Assembly: GCA_965262395.1 (NCBI GenBank) | Contig: OZ253531.1 | Coordinates: 1,302,001-1,366,000 of the forward strand | Reading direction: 5' to 3' | DNA from: CBDHFF01 sp965262395 | GTDB taxonomy: Bacteria > Pseudomonadota > Alphaproteobacteria > Rickettsiales > Anaplasmataceae | DNA: 64,000 bases | Shown: positions 1 to 9,096 of the stretch, in pieces | Layout: each line of letters begins with the position of its first letter | Position numbering within the stretch: the stretch's first letter is position 1 | Notes under the pieces: model-generated | Databases searched by the model: none | Seen by the model: only the letters and a program-made list of their open reading frames with translations | What the model was told of the DNA's origin: nothing | Made by a program: the position numbers and the translations under genes

Positions 1-2
1 GC

Positions 3-248
3 GTCAGCATCAAATCACTGTTAAATTTGGATATATTTAGCAAAAATAATAGTAATAATAGTAATAATTCTATAAATTCTAATAAAACTTACAGTAGTAA
101 TCCAAATAGTACTCAAAAAAGTCAAGATAGCCATTCTACTACAGACACAGGAACTTATACATACCCTAACAGTACTGGTACTCCAAGCGACTATAGCCCA
201 AACAATGGCGGCACTTATTATACCAACCCCAATAAAGGGAAATACTAA
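3..248 (+). CDS. Partial Asn/Ser/Thr-rich low-complexity protein (C-terminal end)
   Basis: The reading frame is open from the left edge of the window to a TAA at 246-248, so this is the 3' end of a gene that begins outside. About 81 codons are visible. The tail is almost entirely Asn, Ser, Thr, Tyr, Pro and Gly, with runs such as NNSNNSINSN and YYTNPNKG. No domain can be recognised and no membrane segment is visible. It converges on lpdA; the intervening gap holds the lpdA-derived repeat array. An internal TTG at 27 could act as a start, but nothing favours it. Function unknown. Confidence 0.5.
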   Translation, partial: VSIKSLLNLDIFSKNNSNNSNNSINSNKTYSSNPNSTQKSQDSHSTTDTGTYTYPNSTGTPSDYSPNNGGTYYTNPNKGKY

Positions 249-443
249 AACATTGCCTAGAAATACAAAGCAATAATAATTGAATATAGCTTATAAGCTT
301 CATTTCGAATCAATACTCAACCATCCTATTTAGTGCTATAAAGCAGCGAAATATGACAATGGCACACGCATCAATAATAGACGGTATACATATACTGTCT
401 ATATATAAGAAATTTTATATATATCAAAATATATGAATTATAG

Positions 444-755
444 TTAACTATGTATTGCTTCATCATCTGCATCAAGCACTGCCTCGTGCATCATTGCTAT
501 GAGTATAATTAACTATGTATTGCCTCATTATCTGCATCAAGCACTGCCTCATGCATCATTGCTATGAGTATAATTAACTATGTATTGCCTCATCATCTGC
601 ATCAAGCACTGCCTCATGCATCATTGCTATGAGTATAATTAACTATGTATTGCTTCATCATCTGCATCAAGCACTGCCTCGTGCATCATTGCTATGAGTA
701 TAATTAACTATGTATTGCTTCATCATCTGCATCAAGCACTGCCTCGTGCATCATT
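444..755. repeat. 65-bp tandem array copying the lpdA 3' end (5 copies)
   Basis: The word AACTATGTATTGC recurs at 446, 511, 576, 641 and 706, an exact 65-bp period. The last copy is the real 3' end of lpdA, covering about 16 codons and the TAA at 704-706. The four others lie beyond the stop. Copies 1, 4 and 5 share bases (CTTCATCATC, CTCGTG) that differ in copies 2 and 3 (CCTCA, CTCATG), so copies have diverged and perhaps been partly homogenised. The unit is not a multiple of three. The rest of the 249-443 gap shows nothing recognisable. Confidence 0.9.
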
Positions 756-2107
756 TCAGATAAAGTTGGGTGAGGAAATATAGTATGTTTGAAATCTATA
801 TCAGTTGCTTCTAAAACCTTCCCAATAACATACCCTTGAATCATTTCTGTAACTTCTGGACCAACCATGTGCGCTCCTAATAACTCACCAGTGTCTTTGC
901 AGAAAATCACCTTTATTAGCCCATACGCATCTCCCAAAGCCACGGCCTTACCATTACCCGTCGCATTAAACCTACCAATTTTAATTTTCTTTCCTTGTTT
1001 CTTGGCAGCATCCTCAGTCAGACCAACGCTTGCGATTTGTGGATGACAATACGTACATCCAGGGATGTTTTCCTTGGAAATAGAATGTAACTCATGTTCA
1101 AATTTTTTCTTACCTGTATCTTGAGCTATCTTTTCTATACACAACACTCCTTCATGACTAGCCTTATGCGCCAGGCATGGCATAGAGGTAACATCACCAA
1201 TTGCGTATATACCCTCTACATTAGTATGCAACCACTCATCCGTTAAAATTCTTCCTTTTTCTGTTTTTACTCCAACACCTTCTAAACCAATATTTTCTAT
1301 ATTCGCAATTATGCCAACCGCAGAGATTATCTTCTCTACTTCCACTGTCTTTAATACCTTGTTATTTTTTTGAAGCTCAACCTTTGTAGAATTATTTGCT
1401 GATTTCATAGATTTTATTGAAGTATTAGTGAGGATCTCAATACCTTGCTTTTCAAAAGAGGCTCTAGCCATTTTAGAAATCTCTTCATCTTCTGCAGGCA
1501 AAATTTTATCCATGATCTCAACAACAATTACCTTAACTCCAAGCGTATTATAGAAGCTGGCAAATTCAATACCTATAGCACCCGAACCAACAACTAATAT
1601 AGATTTAGGAAGGGAGTTAGGAGTCATCGCATCTTTATAATCCCAAACAAATTTGTGATCTATTTTTAGATTAGGTAACTCTCTTGGTCTTGCGCCAGTA
1701 GCAATTACAATATGCTTTGATGCTAGCTTTTTCTTACCATCAACTTCAACTATGCCTTTTTTTACAATTTTACCCATCCCATAATGCACGTCAACGTTGT
1801 TCTTCTTCATCAAAAAATCGATACCACTGGATAGTTGTTTAGAAATTTTTCTTGATCTTGCAACAACTTTTTTAATATCGAACGAGGCCTTGGAGCATGA
1901 TAAACCAAATTCCTCAGCGGTGTTAAGCAAATGATATACTTCCGAAGTTCTTAATAGCGCTTTAGTTGGAATACATCCCCAATTTAAGCAAACACCACCC
2001 ATCTTTTCTTTTTCCACAACAGCAACCTTGAAACCGAGCTGCGCTGCTCTAATAGCTGCAACATAACCACCAGGGCCTCCACCAATAACTACAACATCAT
2101 AATCCAT
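704..2107 (-). CDS. lpdA: Dihydrolipoyl dehydrogenase (E3)
   Basis: This is the FAD-dependent E3 subunit of 2-oxoacid dehydrogenase complexes; it reoxidises dihydrolipoamide with NAD+. The 467-residue length is normal for the family. An N-terminal FAD Rossmann motif (VIGGGPGGYVAA) is followed by the redox disulfide motif GGVCLNWGCIPTK (C40 and C45). A second NAD-binding GxGxxG (VVGSGAIGIEFASF), the ATGARPRELP segment and the C-terminal catalytic HPTLSE are all present. I chose the ATG at 2107, which places the FAD motif right after MDYD; the frame extends nine codons further upstream without family similarity. The last codons are duplicated four times downstream. Which complex it serves cannot be told from this window. 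Confidence 0.95.
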   Translation of the reverse strand: MDYDVVVIGGGPGGYVAAIRAAQLGFKVAVVEKEKMGGVCLNWGCIPTKALLRTSEVYHLLNTAEEFGLSCSKASFDIKKVVARSRKISKQLSSGIDFLMKKNNVDVHYGMGKIVKKGIVEVDGKKKLASKHIVIATGARPRELPNLKIDHKFVWDYKDAMTPNSLPKSILVVGSGAIGIEFASFYNTLGVKVIVVEIMDKILPAEDEEISKMARASFEKQGIEILTNTSIKSMKSANNSTKVELQKNNKVLKTVEVEKIISAVGIIANIENIGLEGVGVKTEKGRILTDEWLHTNVEGIYAIGDVTSMPCLAHKASHEGVLCIEKIAQDTGKKKFEHELHSISKENIPGCTYCHPQIASVGLTEDAAKKQGKKIKIGRFNATGNGKAVALGDAYGLIKVIFCKDTGELLGAHMVGPEVTEMIQGYVIGKVLEATDIDFKHTIFPHPTLSEMMHEAVLDADDEAIHS

Positions 2108-2177
2108 ACAAAACTCACTTAACAAGAACATCATTAGAATAAAGTAACAAAATAAAATCTTATGTCAATTTCTATCA

Positions 2178-2692
2178 TCAACTCCAAGATCCAATTCCAA
2201 CTATATAACATATAACTGATGTCACTTGTTGATTAATGAACCCCATATTCATGTCTCTAACAGTTATAGTCTGGCCAGCGGTGACCTGCTGATAAATGTT
2301 ATTCTTAGGTCTATTTAAAGCCGTTGCACTTGCTCCGTAGCAGGTGCAATCTATAAAAATATCTTTGACATTGTACTTACTATTATTCGTAATGGTAAAA
2401 TTTGTCATGAGAATACTGTTAAATCCATCTTTATACCAGGATGTTCTTAATGATAGACTATTTACAATGCCCTGCTTAAGCTGATTACTATTAACTGGTG
2501 CGCTTGTAGCAAAAGGCTCTTGATACTTAGAAGGAGGAGAGTAGTAAATCAAAATATACCAAAAATAATTACAACAGCACGAAATATACGAAACAAACTT
2601 GACAACTCCAAAGAATGACCACACTGCGGGCAAGTCTTTGCTTTCTTGCTTACTTCATTATTACACGCCTTACACTTCTTAAGAGCAGACAT
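2178..2692 (-). pseudogene. Zinc-ribbon membrane protein, split by a one-base frameshift
   Basis: An ATG at 2692 opens a frame encoding a zinc ribbon with two Cys pairs (CKACNNEVSKKAKTCPQCG), then a hydrophobic stretch that stops at a TGA. The rest of the protein continues in the -1 frame (SPPSKYQEPF onward) to a stop at 2178. Adding one T to the T4 run (A4 at 2551-2554 on the + strand) joins ribbon, membrane helix and a C-terminal domain with FTITNNSKYNVKDIFIDC and DMNMGFINQQV. This resembles small proteobacterial zinc-ribbon proteins with a beta-rich periplasmic domain; that is recall, not a search. The indel may be a real mutation or a sequence error. I see no good slippery heptamer. Confidence 0.7.
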
Positions 2693-2761
2693 AAACAAAT
2701 ATCCCATTATTCCTGAGAAGCGTTTATAGCAAAAATAACTGAAGAATTTATGAAATATCTA

Positions 2762-3169
2762 CTAATTATTAGACATATCCATTATTGTATCCCATTCATA
2801 CTGAGTAACTGGCATAACAGACAAACGAGATTGTTTAACAAGCGCCATATTCTCTAAAGGTGCATGATTCTTAATCTCTTTTAAAGTGACGAATCGTTGC
2901 AAGTTTTCACGATATGCAACGTCTACCATAATAAATTTTTTGCTACTATCTGTATTATCAGGATAATATTCCTTCACAACCTCGACAATACCCACTATCT
3001 CTTTGCCTTTATTAGAATGATAGAAAAATGCCCGATCTCCAACTTTCATCTGTTTCATATTATTCTGTGCTTGATAATTACGCACACCATCCCAGTAGGT
3101 AGTAGCATCAAGTTTCATATCATCAAATGAGTACTTATCTGGTTCGGATTTTAATAACCAAAGCTTCAT
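2762..3169 (-). CDS. EVE domain-containing protein
   Basis: The 135-residue protein is essentially one EVE (PUA-like) domain, the fold of human THYN1 and many small bacterial proteins. Recognisable elements are the start MKLWLLKSEPDKYSFDD, the central YWDGVRNYQAQNNM, the segment VGDRAFFYHSNKGKEIVGI and the C-terminal LSVMPVTQYEWD. EVE domains are thought to bind modified bases in nucleic acid, but the cellular role of stand-alone bacterial members is unclear. The ATG at 3169 fits the conserved N-terminus. It lies 69 bp upstream of the frameshifted zinc-ribbon gene on the same strand. Confidence 0.88.
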   Translation of the reverse strand: MKLWLLKSEPDKYSFDDMKLDATTYWDGVRNYQAQNNMKQMKVGDRAFFYHSNKGKEIVGIVEVVKEYYPDNTDSSKKFIMVDVAYRENLQRFVTLKEIKNHAPLENMALVKQSRLSVMPVTQYEWDTIMDMSNN

Positions 3170-3429
3170 ATAATTATATATTTATACATATATAACGATA
3201 CTAACTACCATAGTAAACTAATGCAATAAATTATTACAAAAATACACTTTATCCAATAATTTAATGAACTTAGATATTCAAAACTTTTACCCCCATTATC
3301 AATACATACCTAGCAAATTTGAATATACTCTATCCAATAATGATTGCATCCGCTGTGATTAGACCATGATCATGGCATGATTGATCTTGGAACACACTAT
3401 GACCCTTAATAAACAGAAAACCCACCTGC

Positions 3430-3700
3430 TGGTTGCACAGGACTCTGCAGAACAGTCACAAGAAGATCTGTTTCTTTCTTATAATCTAGATCACTAATAA
3501 CCTGTCTTCAACAGAAAATTAATCTACTGTTTGCACAGATTTCTGCAGAACAGTCACAAGAAGATCTGTGTCCTTCTTATAATCTAGATCACTAATAACA
3601 TGTCTTCAACAGAAAACTAATCTACTGGTTGCACAGATTTCTGCAGAACAGTCACAAGAAGATCTGTTTCTTTCTTATCATCTAGGTCACTAATAACATG
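3430..3700. repeat. 98-bp tandem array copying a hypothetical gene's 3' end (3 copies)
   Basis: AGAAGATCTG recurs at 3461, 3559 and 3657, giving a 98-bp period. The innermost copy is the coding 3' end of the 3617-4318 gene (last ~25 codons and TAG). The two outer copies lie past the stop. Copies carry substitutions, for example TTTCTTTC against TGTCCTTC. The stretch 3170-3430, upstream of the EVE gene, shows no gene. Confidence 0.88.
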
Positions 3701-4318
3701 TCTTTCAAATGAAGCTCTGGGTTTCTCCTTTGGTTGAGTATAACCACCTTCAACCACTAACGCAGAAGCTTTATCTCCAACCTCAGCGTTAGCACCTAAG
3801 AATCCATGTGAGCTTTGCTTATCCGACAATGGTTTGTCTAACTTTTTCTTATCCAAGGCCACTATTGCATCTAATTGCTTAGAATAACGCGATGGATCTC
3901 TTGGTCCTTTTACGCGCTGATCAAAGCTTCCAGCAGATAGTGCATCGTTATCAACGTCTGGTAATGCAGCTACTAGATAGGAGTTACAGCCAGGACGGGC
4001 GGTAATATGAAAGGCATAAGTGCCATCATTCCCTGACTCTGGCACTGCATAATACGGATATTCTACCTCTGCCATAGAATCATCTGTATTTGCAATATGC
4101 GTAGCAGGTGGCTCAGGTGGCTCAGGTGAAGGAGGTGAGGCAGAATTATTAGGACTAACTATAGAAGTAGCTATATACTCTGTACTTGGGTTTGGGCTTG
4201 GGCTTGATATCATAACCGGAGTAGCTATCGGGGTTACTGCATTCTGACTAATTGCTGCAGCTGATGAAGCTTTATTCACAGCACCGCTCTTAGGTGTTCG
4301 CGATAAGTTACCACCCAT
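3617..4318 (-). CDS. Hypothetical protein with Ser/Pro-rich N-terminal half
   Basis: I do not recognise this 233-residue protein. The N-terminal ~80 residues are Ser, Pro, Ala and Thr rich (SPSPNPSTEY, SPPSPEPPEPPATH). A more ordinary region follows (VEYPYYAVPESGNDGTYAFH). The C-terminal half is charged with many Lys and Asp (LDKKKLDKPLSDKQ, SDLDDKKETDL). There is no signal peptide, membrane helix or obvious catalytic motif. It lies downstream of ftsZ on the same strand, separated by a repeat array. Composition resembles Rickettsiales effector-like proteins, but that is only a guess. Confidence 0.6.
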   Translation of the reverse strand: MGGNLSRTPKSGAVNKASSAAAISQNAVTPIATPVMISSPSPNPSTEYIATSIVSPNNSASPPSPEPPEPPATHIANTDDSMAEVEYPYYAVPESGNDGTYAFHITARPGCNSYLVAALPDVDNDALSAGSFDQRVKGPRDPSRYSKQLDAIVALDKKKLDKPLSDKQSSHGFLGANAEVGDKASALVVEGGYTQPKEKPRASFERHVISDLDDKKETDLLVTVLQKSVQPVD

Positions 4319-4371
4319 AATGCCTCACAATACAAATAATTATCCATTATACTTATACAGTAAAAAATGTT

Positions 4372-4795
4372 TTTTTTCAATAAAAGAGAGAAACAGCAAA
4401 ATTAGACAACTATATACGCTATATAAAACTAATGCTTGGTCACGTTTTCAATAAAAGAAAGAAAACAGCAAAATTAGACAACTATATACGCTATATAAAA
4501 CTAATGCTTGACCACGTTTTCAATAAAAGAGAGAAATAGCAAAATTAGACAACTATATACGCTATATAAAACTAATGCTTGACCACGTTTTCAATAAAAG
4601 AGAGAAACAGCAAAATTAGACAACTATATACGCTATATAATGCTAATGCTTGGTCACGTTTTCAATAAAAGAGAGAAACAACAAAAGCATACAACTATAT
4701 ACGCTATATAATGCTAATGCTTGGTCACGTTTTCAATAAAAGAGAGAAATAACAAAAGCATACAACTATATACGCTATATAATGCTAATGCTTTC
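4372..4795. repeat. 71-bp tandem array at the ftsZ 3' end (6 copies)
   Basis: TATATACG recurs at 4411, 4483, 4554, 4625, 4696 and 4767, a period of 71-72 bp. Each unit ends in CTAATGCTT, which is the ftsZ stop plus its last codons (Lys-His) in the gene-proximal copy. The rest of the unit is intergenic. Each unit also has a small inverted repeat, ATATA-CGC-TATAT. Confidence 0.9.
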
Positions 4796-6065
4796 TCCTT
4801 CTCAAAAAAGCAGGAATATCAATATCATTTTCAGGATTCTTTTCTAATACATCCACATCTGCGTCTCTACCACTTCTACTAAACCTAGAATTAGCTTCTC
4901 TTTTTGCAGTAGAGGCAACTCCACGATTACCTATAAAAACATCATCATTTTCTACAGAATATCCTACTTTAGCAGAGGCTATTTGATTGAACACTCCATC
5001 AGAAGACATACTGCTCTCTGATGGCGAAAATATCTCTCTATTCCTTAATACCTCTTCTTTACTGTTAAGAATCTCTTTCAGATTAACAGTACGGTCAGGA
5101 ACATCTATTCCAGTTGCAACTACGGATACTCTTATTCTTCCATCAAGATCTTCAGAAAATGTAGAACCAAAAATTATATTGGCATCTACGTCTACTTCTG
5201 TTCGAATTCTATTGGCTACTGCATCAACTTCATACAGTTTCATATCCATGCCACCCATAATATTAATTAACATTCCCTTTGCTCCTTTCATTGAAATATT
5301 ATCCAATAAAGGATTAGAAATGGCCGCTTCTGCAGCATCTATAGCGCGATTCTTGCCTTCAGATTCACCAGTTCCCATCATGGCCTTACCCATCTCACTC
5401 ATTACAGAGCGAATGTCTGCAAAATCTAAATTAATCAGCCCTGGTTTTATAATTAAATCGGTGATACCTCTAACTCCAGAATATAAAACATCATCTGCCA
5501 GCTTGAAAGCTCCAGCAAATGTTGTTTCTTCATCAGAAACAAGAAACAAATTCTGATTAGGTATTACAATTAGTGTATCAACATATTTGTGCAACTCTTC
5601 AAGACCAAGTTCTGCAACTTTCATTCTATGGTCGCCCTCAAAATGAAATGGCTTCGTTACAACACCAACAGTCAATATATCCATCTCCTTAGCAATTGAA
5701 GCTATCACAGGACCTGCACCAGTTCCTGTGCCTCCACCCATGCCCGAAGTAATAAACACCATATCATGATTTTGTAAATACGCGATAATCTCTTCACGAG
5801 ACTCCTCTGCCGCTTGCCTTCCCATTTCTGGAGAAGAGCCAGCTCCCAAACCACTCGTCACCTCTGGACCGAGCTGTAATTTGTACTTCGCAACCGATTC
5901 TTTCAAAGCCTGTGCGTCCGTATTGAAAGATGCTGTATCAACAGACATATTTAGTTGCACCATATTATTCACTGCATTACAGCCAGCGCCACCCACACCA
6001 ATCACACTCAATCTGGGAGTTAAAATACAATTTTCATTCTTAGGTAATCCCAAATCAATAGCCAT
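4785..6065 (-). CDS. ftsZ: Cell division protein FtsZ
   Basis: FtsZ is the tubulin-like GTPase that polymerises into the cytokinetic Z-ring. The N-terminal VIGVGGAGCNAVNNM, the tubulin signature GGGTGTGAGPVIA and the T7 synergy loop NLDFADIRSVM are present, followed by the second domain (GRIRVSVVATGID). A variable linker leads to a C-terminal DIDIPAFLRRRKH, the conserved FtsA/ZipA-binding peptide (family pattern DIPAFLR). Length 426 is typical of a short alphaproteobacterial FtsZ. It is transcribed divergently from ubiG. There is no adjacent ftsA or ftsQ, so the gene is detached from the classical dcw cluster, as is common in Rickettsiales. Confidence 0.97.
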   Translation of the reverse strand: MAIDLGLPKNENCILTPRLSVIGVGGAGCNAVNNMVQLNMSVDTASFNTDAQALKESVAKYKLQLGPEVTSGLGAGSSPEMGRQAAEESREEIIAYLQNHDMVFITSGMGGGTGTGAGPVIASIAKEMDILTVGVVTKPFHFEGDHRMKVAELGLEELHKYVDTLIVIPNQNLFLVSDEETTFAGAFKLADDVLYSGVRGITDLIIKPGLINLDFADIRSVMSEMGKAMMGTGESEGKNRAIDAAEAAISNPLLDNISMKGAKGMLINIMGGMDMKLYEVDAVANRIRTEVDVDANIIFGSTFSEDLDGRIRVSVVATGIDVPDRTVNLKEILNSKEEVLRNREIFSPSESSMSSDGVFNQIASAKVGYSVENDDVFIGNRGVASTAKREANSRFSRSGRDADVDVLEKNPENDIDIPAFLRRRKH

Positions 6066-6315
6066 AACTAAATTATAATATACCTCATATAATATACTGT
6101 TGTATAATGCATTATTTGTATGAAATCAATGAATTTATTGCGCAATATAATATTAGATTAATCAGAAATACTCAAGATGAGTATCCTTATGAATGACAGT
6201 AACAACAGTACATACATCTCCATTATTTTTGAAACATGAATCAATATTATATATTATACGCACCGCCTGTTAAGGTTTTTTAAACATTTAGAAAAAACAA
6301 AGCCATAAATTCATA

Positions 6316-6344
6316 TTGAGCAAAATGGTACATAGGTATATGAT
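6316..6344 (+). promoter_or_regulatory. Sigma-70-like promoter for ubiG
   Basis: TTGAGC at 6316-6321 and TATGAT at 6339-6344 are separated by 17 bp. The predicted start of transcription is about 23 bp before the ubiG ATG at 6374. It lies in the 308-bp divergent gap between ftsZ and ubiG, which otherwise shows nothing recognisable. Confidence 0.5.
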
Positions 6345-6373
6345 GCATGCAAATAGGATAATTTGTTATTGTT

Positions 6374-7105
6374 ATGATTGATACTAGCGTGGATGAGGAG
6401 GAAGTACTAAAATTCTCTAAATTAGCTGATGAATGGTGGGATGAAAACGGTAAATTCAAGATATTACATACGATAAATCCCGTGCGAATGGAATATATAG
6501 TTAGTACAATTGAGAATTATTTTCATAAACCAGCAAGTGAGTGTAATATCATTGATGTAGGTTGTGGAGGCGGACTTATCTCAGAGTCATTGTGTAGAAT
6601 AGGGTCCCAAGTAACCGCAATAGACGCTAGCTCAGAGAATATTGAAGTCGCAAAAATTCATGCACAACGGAAGAAATTAGATATAAAATACCTACACACT
6701 ACTATAGAATCCTTAAGCACTGAATATAAAGACAATTTCGACATATTAGTTTGCATGGAAGTAATAGAACACGTACAGAACATAGCAGAATTCATACGCA
6801 ACTGCTGTTCTGTAATAAAGCCTGGTGGATTATTTATCCTTTCAACACTGAATAGAAATGTCAAATCATTCCTTCTTTCTATAGTCATGGCAGAGTATAT
6901 TTTGCAATGGGTTCCCAAAAAAACACATCAATATGAGAAATTCCTTAAACCAAGCGAGATTTCGAAGTTATTCAGGAACAATCAATTTTCACCTGTAGAT
7001 ATAAAGGGCATGGAATTCTCGCTGTTATCTAGAACATGGTCTATAAGCCATTCACCATCAGTAAATTACTTAATGGTTCATAAAAAAGAATATGCAATCA
7101 GATAA
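6374..7105 (+). CDS. ubiG: Ubiquinone biosynthesis O-methyltransferase UbiG
   Basis: UbiG carries out both SAM-dependent O-methylations in ubiquinone synthesis. The protein starts with the family pattern FSKLADEWWDENGKFKILH followed by NPVRMEYI. The SAM-binding motif I is IIDVGCGGGLISESL (about residue 60), then AIDAS (post I), VCMEVIEHV (motif II) and KPGGLFILSTLNR (motif III). The C-terminal region has WVPKKTHQYEKFLKP, matching the UbiG pattern around GTHxxxKF. Length 243 is normal. The ATG at 6374 lies ~23 bp past a plausible promoter start site. Confidence 0.95.
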   Translation: MIDTSVDEEEVLKFSKLADEWWDENGKFKILHTINPVRMEYIVSTIENYFHKPASECNIIDVGCGGGLISESLCRIGSQVTAIDASSENIEVAKIHAQRKKLDIKYLHTTIESLSTEYKDNFDILVCMEVIEHVQNIAEFIRNCCSVIKPGGLFILSTLNRNVKSFLLSIVMAEYILQWVPKKTHQYEKFLKPSEISKLFRNNQFSPVDIKGMEFSLLSRTWSISHSPSVNYLMVHKKEYAIR

Positions 7106-7156
7106 AAAATAAACCACCATCTGATAAATTATGGTTAAGACTGGTAGCGTATAATA

Positions 7157-7185
7157 TTGACTAATTGAACCTTATATGCTACAAT
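7157..7185 (+). promoter_or_regulatory. Sigma-70-like promoter for the 7223-8782 gene
   Basis: TTGACT at 7157-7162 and TACAAT at 7180-7185 are separated by exactly 17 bp. Transcription would start near 7192, which favours the ATG at 7223 over the earlier TTG at 7196 or ATG at 7199. Confidence 0.5.
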
Positions 7186-7222
7186 CCCACCCTACTTGAT
7201 GCGGTTTTATATAATATTCAGA

Positions 7223-8782
7223 ATGACTACATATTTATCAATAGTAATACCGAAAGCAGACTCTATTGTGATAGCACCTGTAGTATTAGATAAAGAATTA
7301 CAATCAGAATTAAAAAAGCATGGGGTTAATCTGAGGCTATTGTTCAACAAGATCAAATTAACTGTGGACAATAACGATACCCGCCATCTAAAAAATATAG
7401 CTAAATCAAATCCAAAAACTATATCTGAACCTAAAATACAAACCGATGATGCAATTGCTGACTATAATACTGATCATTTTTTCAGAGGAAAAGGTGATGG
7501 TAAAGAATCTGTTGAATTACTATACATAAGCTCAGCTAATTCACGTTTTCTCTGCTACAAAATATTCAAAAAAGACGGGACAACAGATATTATGCCCCTG
7601 CCCAAAGAAGCAACAAAAGCAATCATGGAACATGCATTTAATACACAAGAATATGATGAAAATGCACCAACACCCAGAGAGATGGCTATCAAAAAAATAC
7701 CTCAAACAGAAAAATATACAGCCTCTTTCTTACCAGATAAAATATCTGCACATACTCCAATAGAGGCATCAGAGTTAAATAAAGATTACTTTTCCTCACA
7801 TGTGCAAGACTTAGCAAACATTAAGTCTAACCCAGAACAACTTAAGGAAATACTTGCTAACAACAGTCAATTAGGATTTTCTGGCGTAATTAATCCAGAT
7901 AAGCCAAAAGACAAACAAAATCAAAAGAAAGATCATTTAAAGGGACGAAAGATCTCTCTCAAAGATTTTGGTAAGAATCTTAAACAATATACCCACTTAC
8001 ATGTTTCACTAATACCAGCGATTGCCGTTTCCACAATCGCTATGCTAGCGCTATTGCCCACTTTAGTATACCAAGTATCAACAATAATGAGGGAAGGAAA
8101 TTTTTCAGCCAAAAATATAGCAAAAATTGCTCTTCTTGCACTGGTAACCGTCTTATCTTTTGCTTTAGGCTCCATATCAACAGTTACTTATGGAACAGCC
8201 CTTGCAAGAAACTACCTTAACTCAGAACGTAATCAGTCGAGCGAAGTAATATACAGTGAATTTGAGATTATAGATCCTGATCTAGAACCTTCAAAACCAG
8301 AACTAGCGTATACAGAGGAACGAGAGAAGTTTAATACGTTGCTAAAGAGCATAGGTAAGTATGTAAAGCTGCAGCAAAAAGAATCATTATCTCCAGAAGG
8401 TTTTGCTTTGTCAAGATCAGGGAATCAAAAGAGAGAAGTAAATATAGAAGAATTACCTCCATCTGTACAAAAATTTATCAACGGACTTCCAATACCCAGT
8501 GATAATATTCATGAAGTTATAAATTGCTTCATAGAGGACTCGTTGTTAAGCGCACAAGATAGATCTTTACCAAAAACCCGAAAGATACTCAGTAGCTTGA
8601 ATATAACACTGATAGATGTAATAAAAACTATAAGAACAGTAGATATGCCGAAGCTAGTAGAAGATATGCAAACATTTATTCAAGAACATAAGGAAAAAGG
8701 AAACAAACCAAGCATTGATTCAGCCACCAATTTTAAAGCAATAGATCCAGATCAACATGAAGATAGCATTGCTCTACAATGA
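7223..8782 (+). CDS. Hypothetical protein with two central membrane helices
   Basis: I do not recognise a family. The protein has about 519 residues from the ATG at 7223. The N-terminal ~250 residues are soluble and polar, with short hydrophobic strands (YLSIVIPKADSIVIAPVVLD). Two hydrophobic helices follow near residues 260-285 (SLIPAIAVSTIAMLALLP) and 300-325 (IALLALVTVLSFALGS). The C-terminal ~190 residues are charged and helical. A hairpin of two helices between soluble domains would place both ends on the same side of the membrane. The frame also offers an earlier TTG (7196) and ATG (7199). The gene converges on the malonyl-CoA decarboxylase gene. Confidence 0.7.
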   Translation: MTTYLSIVIPKADSIVIAPVVLDKELQSELKKHGVNLRLLFNKIKLTVDNNDTRHLKNIAKSNPKTISEPKIQTDDAIADYNTDHFFRGKGDGKESVELLYISSANSRFLCYKIFKKDGTTDIMPLPKEATKAIMEHAFNTQEYDENAPTPREMAIKKIPQTEKYTASFLPDKISAHTPIEASELNKDYFSSHVQDLANIKSNPEQLKEILANNSQLGFSGVINPDKPKDKQNQKKDHLKGRKISLKDFGKNLKQYTHLHVSLIPAIAVSTIAMLALLPTLVYQVSTIMREGNFSAKNIAKIALLALVTVLSFALGSISTVTYGTALARNYLNSERNQSSEVIYSEFEIIDPDLEPSKPELAYTEEREKFNTLLKSIGKYVKLQQKESLSPEGFALSRSGNQKREVNIEELPPSVQKFINGLPIPSDNIHEVINCFIEDSLLSAQDRSLPKTRKILSSLNITLIDVIKTIRTVDMPKLVEDMQTFIQEHKEKGNKPSIDSATNFKAIDPDQHEDSIALQ

Positions 8783-9096
8783 ATGAAACTAATCCAGTCA
8801 ATAAGATATATGCATATTATAATGACTGACCACCATGTATTAATAAGTGTGCATAAACTTTGCCGATCATAAAATAATCGAAATATCAATACTATCCATG
8901 CAACATCTAACGACATCAGATGCTATGATATTATATGGTTTCCTCATCATGTACAATTCATGTTGACCACTCAGTGAAGATAGTAATTGAATTATATTAT
9001 GCCTCTAGAACACACACATACACATCACAAAAATAATAACAGCCTACTAATAAATACGCCAATCCATCACAATATCTGTATTTGTGCCTTTAATTA
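8783..9096. other. Convergent intergenic gap, nothing recognised
   Basis: This 314-bp gap lies between two converging genes. Unlike most other gaps next to gene 3' ends here, it shows no clear tandem array and no copy of either gene end. I saw no tRNA-like or strong hairpin structure. Confidence 0.5.

Noticed and set aside
2541..2600. Programmed -1 frameshift in the zinc-ribbon gene
   Set aside because: No X-XXY-YYZ slippery heptamer in the correct phase was found before the stop; an indel in the T4 run is the simpler explanation.
4987..5556. 189-codon open frame antisense to ftsZ
   Set aside because: It lies entirely within ftsZ on the opposite strand and has no independent support.
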